Below, piece after piece: positions 10,390 through 19,500 of a DNA stretch of 26,683 nt (its first letter is position 1; each line of letters opens with the position of its first letter). Both the position numbers and the translations under genes were made by a program. The stretch spans positions 653,050-679,732 of the forward strand of contig WELA01012911.1 in assembly GCA_009602735.1 (NCBI GenBank), in the 5' to 3' direction. The notes below the pieces were generated by a model. It was not told the origin of the DNA, made no database searches, and saw nothing but the letters and a program-made list of their open reading frames with translations. The DNA comes from Mesotaenium endlicherianum. Taxonomy: Eukaryota > Streptophyta > Zygnematophyceae > Zygnematales > Mesotaeniaceae.

Positions 10390-13300
10390 CTGTCTTGCAC
10401 CAATATATATTGCTGCAATCACACATATTCGCGCGTACTTTGACCCGATTACTCGGTTTCGCGCAAGGACAGCAATGCAAAATGGGATTTTGGTAAAGGA
10501 CCTCCATATTTCCCACATTCCTCTCAAGGCGAGGACGTTGCTGATGATGCATAATGCTTCTTTGGCATTAAGTATGACGTTTGAAACGAAAGTTTCAGGT
10601 AAATCATGCTTTACAGTCATTGATTCAGGCGCGTCAGTAAGCTTCATTAGTGCACGTTTTGCACAAGGGATGAAGTTGTTTCCAATACTCAAGGACGAGA
10701 CTCTTCGCCTTGGCGATGGCTCGTTAGCTTGCATTACTGGAATGCTTAAATTACCGCTAAGCGTGCAGTCCTTCCATGGGCGTGTACAATTCTACATAAC
10801 TGAATTGCCGCATGGAATCGACGCAGTTTTGGGTAATGATTGGCTTACGCAAACAAGTGCATTGCTTGACTTCAATCAAAAGACATGCATTGTACGCAAG
10901 GGGACCAAGAAGATTTCTCTTCAGTCCCTTAAGCCCATTATGGCCTTGGAAAGTCCTTTGAAGACTCTTCTATTGTCCATATAGCAAGCGCGACGTTTGG
11001 CAAAGCACGGTCAAAATGTTTTCTTTGGATTACTGAGACTCGATTCCCCAGCAACTTCAACTACGCTCTTTACGCAAGAACCGATGTTGGACATTACTGG
11101 TCATGAAGAAACACTCACAGTCGACCTTTTTGCTCTTTTGCAAAAGTATAAGTCAGTGTTTCCAACTGGAATACCAGCCGGGCTTCCGCCTGATAGGGGT
11201 ATTGGACATACCATCCCTCTCGTTCCCGATTCTCAACCGACTTGGCGACCGATTTATCGCCTAAGCCCGTTGGAAATGACCGAGATGAAAGATCAAATTA
11301 GCGACTTGCTGGACAAAGGCTGGATTGAGCCGAGCTCTTCTCCATTTGGGGCCCCCATCCTCTTTGTCCAAAAGAAAGATGGGACGCTTAGAATGTGCAT
11401 TGAGTATCGTGCGCTGAACAACATAACGATCAAGAACCGCTATTCGTTGCCTCGCATTGATGATTTGTTTGATTCGCTGCAGGGGGCATGCGTGTTCTCC
11501 TCGCTTGATTTAGCCCAAGGCTATCATCAGATTTGAATCACACCAGAGGATGTCCCCAAAACAGCGCTTCGAACGCCTATTGCGCATTTCCAATACAAAG
11601 TCCTAAGTTTTGGACTTACCAATGCACCAGCGACATTCCAAAGTACCATGAACGATTTGTTTAGACCTTACTTGGGGAAATTTGTCCAGGTTTACCTCGA
11701 CAATATCCTCGTCTACTCAAAGAACAGGGACGAGCATTACAAGCACCTCGAATTGGTGTTACAAATCCTTCGTGAGCAGCAGCTGTACGCTAAGCTCAAG
11801 AAATGTTCCTTCCTAAAGGATGAATTGTTGTACCTGGGATATATAATGGGTTCGAAAGGAGTGCGCCCTGACCCAGCCAAGATAGCGTGTGTCGCTGACT
11901 GGCCTGTCCCAACCGATATACATACTGTACGTTCATTCCTCGGGTTTGCTAACTACTTTCGTAAGTTTATGCAAGGTTATTCAGTGATGGCCGCGCCACT
12001 CACTGCTCTGACAAGGAAAGATAAGACGTTCATTTGGGATGAGAATACGCAACATGCGTTTGAGCGCATTAAGTATGCACTCACAAATGCGCCACTTCTT
12101 TCATTAGCCGATCCCGACTTGCCTTACGAGGTCGTCGCCGATGCGTCTGGTGTTGGAATAGGGGCTGTACTGCTGTAGGCAGGCCAACCTATCAGTTTTG
12201 AGAGTCGAAAGCTGACACCTGCCGAACAAAATTACTCAACGACAGAGCGAGAGCTCTGGGCAGTCATATACGCTTTGAAAACTTGGCGATGTTATTTGGA
12301 AGGCTGCAAAGGTTTGACAGTGGTTACGGACCACTGCCTAAATACTTTCTTTCAAATTCAGCCAACGCTATCGAGGAGACAGACAAGATGGTCTGAGTTC
12401 TTGCAACGATTCCACTTTGAGTGGGCGTATCGCCCAGGCCGCAACAATGTTGCTGATCCTCTAAGTCGAATTCCTCACCACCACTTGATGTTGGGGACTG
12501 TTGCGAGCTTGCGAGAACGAAATGGTCAGGTTTCGAGGGCGGCCACCCTTGATTCTGCTGTACCCCCCCAGACGTCTGACCGCAACCAGCCTGGTGACGC
12601 GGGCACACCCGATTTGGATAGCATGCATAACTCGGAAATACTTGACCTGCATCAACTATTTCACGAGGGCTATCTCAAAGATCCGTTTTCCCTAGATCTC
12701 CAGGGTACTGGCTTGAACGGTGTAGCCGTAACGATGGACAATATGGATAAAAGGAAAGAACACTCAAACTATTCGTTTGAGGACGATTTTTGGTGGCACA
12801 ATGGGCGCATTGCTGTCCCAAAAGGCCGTGTAAGACATGTGCTACTACGAGAAGCGCATGACTTTTTTACTCAGGTCATCATGGAATTACCAAAACCGCA
12901 TACTCTTTGCGCCGAGGGTACATTTGGCCGTCCCTTAAGGTTGATGTTGTCGAGTACATCATCAACTGCGCAACATGTCAGAGGATTAAGCCGAGCAATA
13001 CGTTGCCCGCTGGGAAGGTGCAACCATTGGAACTTGCATGTGCTCCTTGGGAAAGCATAAGCCTCGACTTTGTCGTTGAATTGCCTACCACCGATCGAGG
13101 ACACAATGGGGTGCTAACGATCGTGGATCGTTTCACTAAGATGGTACACTTTGTGGCCACTACCCCAGCACTTGATGCCGTCGAGACCGCACGTCTCTTC
13201 GTAGATCACGTGTTCAAGTTGCATGGCATGCCGAAAGAAATCATAAGTGATCGTGACAGTAGATTTACGAGCCACTTCTGGCAGGAAGTTTGTTCGCATT

Positions 13301-14217
13301 TCGGCACGAAACTTAAGATGTCAACTAGCTTCCATCCTCAGTTCGATGGTCAAACAGAACAAATGAACCGCGTTCTGCAACAGTTCCTTAGGCATTATGT
13401 GAATCCTCGCCAAGACGACTGGAATACCCTCCTTTCAGTCGCAGACTTCGCAGTTAATAATGCTTATCAGAAAAGTGTTAAGGAAACTCCATTTTTCCTT
13501 AACTATGGGCGACATCCGCACACTCCTCTCACGCGCGTCGTTTACGCTGAGGCGGGGCTGTCAACTATGAGAGTACCAAGTGCACGCCTATTTGTCCATC
13601 CTCTTCAAGAGGTGCACAAAAACGCGAAGCTGGCTTTAGCCGCTGCTCGAGATCGGCAGAAAAAGTTTGCTGACACGCACAGGACTGAGTTAAGTTTTCA
13701 AGTTGGCAACAAAGTATATTTGCAAACTAAAAACCTCCAACTCAAGCACCCAGGAAAGCGCAAGCTTCTGCCTCGCTGGGTAGGCTCTTTTATCGTTATC
13801 GCAAAGGTTGGACCTGTTGCATACCGACTGGATTTGCCTAAATCCATGGGGCGAATGCATCCTGTGTTCCATGTCAATTTATTGAAGCTGTTTAGGTCCG
13901 ATGGCCGCTATCAGCCACAAGCACCGGAATTGGAACTCGCCGATGATGATAAGGCCTGGGATGTAGAGGAGGTCTTAGGACACCGCTACACTCGTCATAA
14001 ATCTCCACGCGTGGAGCTTTTGATAAAGTGGCTAGATTACGATTCCAGTTGGAACTCGTACGAACCTCAGGACGAAATCCTACTCAATTGTAAGGACCTG
14101 GTCCAACAATATTGGTTACAATGGGCTGATGCTCAAAAGCTCTGCGCCGAGGCAAGTGTGCTACCAAGCGCTCTTCGTAAGCCATGGAACAAACGCAAAA
14201 GAGACGCGGCCAAGTAA
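10390..14217 (+). pseudogene. pol: protease, RT, RNase H, integrase, chromodomain (broken)
   Basis: Domains in order. Protease: active site DSGAS at 10622. [20 protein letters not shown] near 11311, catalytic box YLDN at 11693-11704. RNase H: ADASGVGIGAVLL near 12136, then TERELWAVIYALKTW and VVTDH. Integrase: H-x4-H plus C-x2-C zinc finger near 12854-12985, and D(13066)-60-D(13249)-35-E(13357). Chromodomain: WDVEEVLGHRY near 13957 to about 14120, ending TAA at 14215. It would copy the element RNA into DNA and insert it; the chromodomain usually steers insertion to marked chromatin. Breaks: TAG at 10982, TGA at 11534, TAG at 12176, a frameshift near the T-run at 12863-12868 (second frame runs on to the end), and Asp to Asn in the RT catalytic pair. 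The three stops lie in one frame and each could come from one C-to-T change (CAG, CGA, CAG). Confidence 0.93.
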
Positions 14218-14372
14218 TCGCTCTTTTCCGTCACTGTGATGATGCATAGTCCAATCGCTCACCAGTGTTTTCCGCTAGTCAAGGNCCGCGAGTCAAGGTT
14301 AGTATCGACACATCTACGACTTAAAAGACGTACGCTTAACGAGGACGTTAAGTTCTTTTAAGGGGGGAGAAG
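14218..14372 (+). other. pol 3' spacer and polypurine tract
   Basis: About 140 bp without coding signal, including an N at 14285, leads to the purine run AGGGGGGAGAAG (14361-14372), which abuts the right LTR and would prime plus-strand DNA synthesis. Confidence 0.85.
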
Positions 14373-15313
14373 TGTAACGATTTGAGCTTTTTAGGCGAAT
14401 TTGGGACGTTTTCCCAATTACCTAAAATACGTTATACTATTTATCATAAGTTATTTGATAAATGATTGCATCACATTGAATTATTTGCCACACACGTGTG
14501 CCGATTAATTCCCGGTCGATTGGCGAAACGACCGAGATACTATTGCAAAAAGCGTCGTAACGTAATTCGACTACTTCGCAAAAGTACGACATAATTATTC
14601 ATAAAGTTACTTTGAATAATTATGAGATGATAATTTAATTAATCATTGTTTGATTAAGTTATTTTGATTGTCATTATTACGAATAATGGACAATCACAGA
14701 TTTCGGATTACGACTAGTCGTAATACGAAGAAACTGTCGTATCATTAATACGAACAAACAGTCGTGAAGTCAAACGAAACGAAATATGCAAAGTCGCTTT
14801 GCGTCCGAGTGACTCGAACCCGCGACTTTCGTTTGAAACGTTCACACCTAACCGATTGGCCAAAGTAGCTTTTTAAACTACCGGTTCATGACGAAAGCAC
14901 CTGTACGCGACTCCGCGATCAATCGCGACTTTTTCGGAAAGTCGCGAGAACGCGAAAACGCCCGTTTGGCGCGAAACGGTTTTTCGGAAACCGTCGAAAA
15001 GTCTCCAAACGGCCAACTGCGCGTTTCGAGCATTCGGCCGAATGGGACACGTCCCTTCGACCGTTTTCGTTGAACATGAACCAGTGCCCTAGGTGGTGAC
15101 TCGAAGCACTCCAGTGCCTCATGTTGTGCAGGTATAAATACCTCCAGAGTCATTGTGAGTGCAACTCTCACAAGCACACATTCTACGTTAGTTTTCACTT
15201 TCGCTCTTTCGAGTATTCGTCAATTTCCACAAGTATACAGATTTTCCTCCCACTTAAATTAAATATTCCTTGAATACCGAGAAAAGATCATCTCGAAAAG
15301 CAAAAACGTCACA
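14373..15313 (+). repeat. 3' LTR
   Basis: Same length (941 bp) and layout as the left copy, offset exactly 5,604 bp, with no indels noticed. TATAAATA is at 15133-15140. About 12 single-base differences, many of them C/T or G/A. Confidence 0.95.
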
Positions 15314-15457
15314 GCTAGATAGGTCTTGGCTTCATGAACATCAAGATGGAGTGTGTTGGAGCAGAAACACATTTAAAGTAAAAGAAGCAAGTGAAAGGCA
15401 GACTAACTTGGCACCCAATAGTGCTTTCTTTCTTAACTGTATGGATGGCACTTGATG
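15314..15457 (+). pseudogene. 3' half of the split retropepsin-like relic
   Basis: Directly after the right LTR the DNA reads GCTAGATAGG and translates as DRSWLHEHQDGVCWS, the stretch that in gypsy proteases follows the ...VLG strand (pattern hydrophobic-L-G-x-x-W-L-x-x-H). It continues the frame that ended in FYDFVL at 8768, so the two halves were once contiguous. A stop follows at about 15455. The downstream 130 bp to 15587 shows nothing else I can name. Confidence 0.65.
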
Positions 15458-15587
15458 AAAAAATTGTAGTAACTTTGCTCTTCTCAAGAATCTTTGCTCA
15501 GTATTCAAGTAAAAATGATAACTCAATAGGTGGAAATATCAACAACTTGCATAAACAATGACAATTGGAAAAGAGTACCAAGTGGAA

Positions 15588-16228
15588 TGTGACGTATATA
15601 ATCCGTATTGTAAGAGTTTCAATCACAATAACTCTTGCAAGTATATAAATGTGCACACCATAAGGCATTGGAATGCTTCAAATCACTTGCTAGAGCACAT
15701 GGTTCATGTTCAACAAATACGAGCAAAACGGTCATAATTGGGTTGGCCGTATGCTCCAAACGGATGAAATGCCCGTTTGGAGGTTTCGCGACGATTTTCG
15801 AAAAAATGTCTGACGCGAAACGGCCTTTTTCACGGATAGGATACTCTTTTGTGAAATCAAAAAGTTGCGCAAAGTCGTAACAATGCGTGGGGCGCTTACA
15901 AGCACTAACGAATAATCGGTTGGCCCTAAAGATTAGGTGTGAACGAGATAATTAAGAGACGGGCGTCAAATTTGTTTTTCATCAGTCGCAGGTTTGATTT
16001 CGACCGGCGACATTCATGGGTTCCCTTGTGCTTGTTTTCCTTCAGGTTTACGAGTATCGTTATCTTAAAAGGTTAACAGTCATTGTCCGTAACAATGAAA
16101 GTAAAATATATTTTATTATTCATTTGTTAACATGATTAATTAAGTTTTTGTTTCGCAATAAAGTCCAAGTAGATTACGATAAAGATTTTCTTGCACCTTC
16201 TGGTCGTGCGCCAGTCGACCTCATTTTA
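15588..16228 (-). repeat. Old inverted LTR relic related to the same family
   Basis: From TGTGACG at 15588 the plus strand follows the reverse complement of the LTR: TATATAAAT, then ATAAGGCATTGGAATGCTTC, GGTTCATGTTCAACAAA, a region of CGTTTGGA/ACGCGAAACGG words, the tRNA-like A-box region GATTAGGTGTGAACG at about 15935, a weak B box AGGTTTGATTTC near 15990, and CATTGTCCGTAACAATGA. Identity is low and there are many indels, so it is much older than the intact element. The far end fades out near 16228 without a clear terminus. It appears to be a solo LTR in the opposite orientation. Confidence 0.75.
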
Positions 16229-16532
16229 AGGTGAAAGTGATCGCGAGTGCGGGAGACACATTTGACGCCGACTACTTTCAGCATAGACCACCTAAGATGA
16301 TCTAAGATATCACTTCAAATTGCGTGTGCTCTCATCACGAAATATTGCATCAATTGCACCTTACATAAGGCGCAGGCGGCGCTAGACATTAGTCGTCTGC
16401 CGTAGTCGAGGCAGTGATGCTCCTCGGTTCTTGTTAGCAATCGTGCACTTTTCGCATTGTAAATCTCTGGACTGCAGCCGGGCGAATTCTTGTACCGCTT
16501 AGTCATGGAGTTCGGGCAGTTGCGCCTCCAGA

Positions 16533-19500
16533 AATGTACAGCTGCGTGGAAGGTGGAAGACATACATGCTGGTGGAGCAATTCTTGCGCACATGGTCTCT
16601 CCAGCCGCTTCATGATGTAAGTTTGTGTGTCTTGTGTTGAGTTGATATTATTCGTTGGGGACCGGATTAGTTGTGTGATTCCTGATAACGAAGAAGCTGT
16701 AGCGCTCACACGCATTAGTATACTTCATGGAGGGCCTTGTGTTGCCTTGTGTTGCCTATCATGGAGGGCCTTGTGTTGCTCAGAGGATATTATTCCTCTT
16801 TTCCGCAGTCAGCTCCAATATCTATTTGGCACATCCTATATCCTTTTCGCCTCCTGCTAAGTCAAGTGACACTTCTCTACTTGTTGACACGCTTACATGG
16901 CTGCTGATGTTCTACAGGACGTAGATACGTTCAACCAGAAGGTTGTAAAGGAGGGGACCACGCTACACAGCATGATTGCTCAGGTACTTTAACTCACACT
17001 TGTGTCCATAACTCCTATCTAGTTCTTGTTTGAAGGTTTGGATCTGTTGATACGATGTGCGACTGTTATTGGCTGTGGCTTGCAATTGTTTAGCATGTAT
17101 CTGAGCTGGTGGTGATAGGTACAGGGCTGATGGCATCACTCTAGCGATACTATTACTATGTAACCCGATATTGTCGTAATGTTTGATCATGTACGCTATG
17201 TGATATAAATTCGTGGCCCTTGAGAGATGAGGACTTTGTCGCGCCAGTCCTACCAGAATGCTATCATGCTTTGAGAATTGACACATTTGCACCAGTGACT
17301 CTAGCGCAGCCTATTAATGTCTTGACTTAATATGATATACTATATGACACATGCTTTACTATGGCCAGGAGTGTTTTTGCATCTGCTGTACCTGCTTGAG
17401 TGTGATGAGGACTATTGTCGCCCCAGTCCTACACGCATGTTCGCATGCTCTGAGGATTGACTCATTTGCACGTCAGTCTGACTCAAGCGTAGCCTGTAGA
17501 TGCCGTTGCGTTTAGGGGCATATCTAGTATGTAGCAGACTTGTTTCCTTCGCAAATTACTTTTGCCAGAAATGTTTTTGCATCTGCTGTACCTGCTTGAG
17601 TGTGATGAGGACTATTGTCGCCCCAGTCCTACACGCGTGTTCGCATGCTCTGAGGATTGACTCATTTGCACGTCAGTCTGACTCAAGCGTAGCCTGTAGA
17701 TGCTGTTGCGTTTAGGGGCATATTTAGTGTGTAGCAGACTTTTTTCCTTCGCAAATTATTGTCGCCAGAAATGTTTTTGCATCTGCTGTTCCTGCTTGGG
17801 TGTGTTGAGGACTATTGTCGCCCCAGTCCTACACGCATGCTCGCATGCTCTGAGGATTGACTCATTTGCACGTCAGTCTGACTCAAGCGTAGTTCTTAAA
17901 TGTCTCGACTTGATAGGATACATTATGTCGTATATAACACACTTTTTTCACTATAGTCAGGAGTATATATGCGTTTGCTGTACCTGCTTGAGTGTGATGA
18001 GGACTATTGTCGCCCCAGTCCTACACGCATGTTCGCATGCTCTGAGGATTGACTCATTTGCACGTCAGTCTGACTCAAGCGTAGTTCTTAAATGTCTCGA
18101 CTTGATAGGATACATTATGTCGTATATAACACACTTTTTTCACTATAGTCAGGAGTATATATGCGTTTGCTGTACCTGCTTGAGTGTGATGAGGACTATT
18201 GTCGCCCCAGTCCTACACGCATGTTCGCATGCTCTGAGGATTGACTCATTTGCACGTCAGTCTGACTCAAGCGTAGTTCTTAAATGTCTCGACTTGATAG
18301 GATACATTATGTCGTATATAACACACTTTTTTCACTATAGTCAGGAGTATATATGCGTTTGCTGTACCTGCTTGAGTGTGATGAGGACTATTGTCGCCCC
18401 AGTCCTACACGCATGTTCGCATGCTCTGAGGATTGACTCATTTGCACGTCAGTCTGACTCAAGCGTAGCCTGTAGATGCTGTTGCGTTTAGGGGCATATT
18501 TAGTGTGTAGCAGACTTTTTTCCTTCGCAAATTATTGTCGCCAGAAATGTTTTTGCATCTGCTGTTCCTGCTTGGGTGTGTTGAGGACTATTGTCGCCCC
18601 AGTCCTACACGCATGCTCGCATGCTCTGAGGATTGACTCATTTGCACGTCAGTCTGACTCAAGCGTAGTTCTTAAATGTCTCGACTTGATAGGATACATT
18701 ATGTCGTATATAACACACTTTTTTCACTATAGTCAGGAGTATATATGCGTTTGCTGTACCTGCTTGAGTGTGATGAGGACTATTGTCGCCCCAGTCCTAC
18801 ACGCATGTTCGCATGCTCTGAGGATTGACTCATTTGCACGTCAGTCTGACTCAAGCTGGGTATTGATAATGCTGGTGATATCCATATTTCTTCTGTCCCA
18901 GTCTTTGGCATGCTCTAGGAGTAGCTGCCGATGTGTCAATGCCAGTCTAGAGTGCACTTCAAAGGAATGTGAACCGAGTGTTTTTAATTTGCCTTGGTAA
19001 ATAGGGGTAAGGCCGATGCAGACGAGGTGTTCTCATGCAGTGCATGAGCTTGCACCTTCAGCATCCAGTTCCCATTCTAGTTCTTACTGGGTTGGAAATG
19101 ATGACACCTTCTGCTAACAAATCACTCCAATCCTAAGTGCAAGCTTTTTGCTTGCCATGAGGATTCCTTCCATCAGAATGACGCTGATCCAGACCCCGAC
19201 ACGTAGGTCACTTGGGTACTAATTATTAAAAGCTTACTTTGTATAGGAATGTCCTTAACAGCGTGTCCTAATGCGGCATCTTGCAATATGTGCTGTGGTT
19301 TTCAGCAGGTCTTTGTGGGTGGCATGGAGACATTTGAAAAGATGGACCCCCCAAGGTGAGGGGAATATGTATTGAAGGAGTGTAATTACGAACTTTTGGG
19401 GCGTTGTGCTCTGCATTGACGTCGACAACCTTTCCACTGGAGCTTCCTCATTTTTTGGCAAGTTCAAACCACGTGTCGTTATTAGGGGCATATACCATTG

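Larger units (their letters stand above)
8769..15313 (+). mobile_element. Ty3/gypsy LTR retrotransposon, chromovirus type, defective
   Basis: A 6,545-bp element has two 941-bp LTRs with TG...CA ends (TGTAACG / CGTCACA), a tRNA-Met-type primer site, a gag start, protease, reverse transcriptase, RNase H, integrase and a C-terminal chromodomain, then a purine tract before the right LTR. Integrase after RT marks it as Ty3/gypsy; the chromodomain marks a chromovirus. Target duplication is GCTA(A/G): GCTAA on the left and GCTAG on the right, one mismatch. The LTRs differ at about 12 positions (roughly 1.3%, counted by eye), so the insertion is fairly young. Yet pol has three stop codons, one frameshift and a changed RT catalytic residue, and gag is cut short at an N. 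It cannot move on its own. Confidence 0.95.
17219..18856 (+). repeat. Tandem array, 192/200-bp units, snoRNA core plus two linker types
   Basis: Nine copies of a ~93-nt core are separated by linkers. Core starts are 17219 (decayed), 17395, 17595, 17795, 17987, 18179, 18371, 18571 and 18763. Linker A (GTTGCGTTTAGGGGCATAT...) gives a 200-bp period and joins copies 1-2, 2-3 and 6-7. Linker B (CTCGACTTGATAGGATACAT...) gives 192 bp and joins 3-4, 4-5, 5-6 and 7-8. A diverged B-like linker joins 0-1. Copy 7 with its A linker repeats that of copy 3 (offset 776 bp), so a block was duplicated. Long open frames across the array arise because 192 is divisible by three; they are not genes. Confidence 0.95.

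Noticed and set aside
17219..18856. CRISPR-like regular repeats
   Set aside because: The units are eukaryotic intronic tandem repeats with snoRNA boxes, only two spacer classes, and far too long.
17700..19000. Long open frames (263 and 174 codons) across the tandem array, Cys-rich and repetitive
   Set aside because: They exist because the 192-bp unit is divisible by three. They cross snoRNA cores and lie in an intron.
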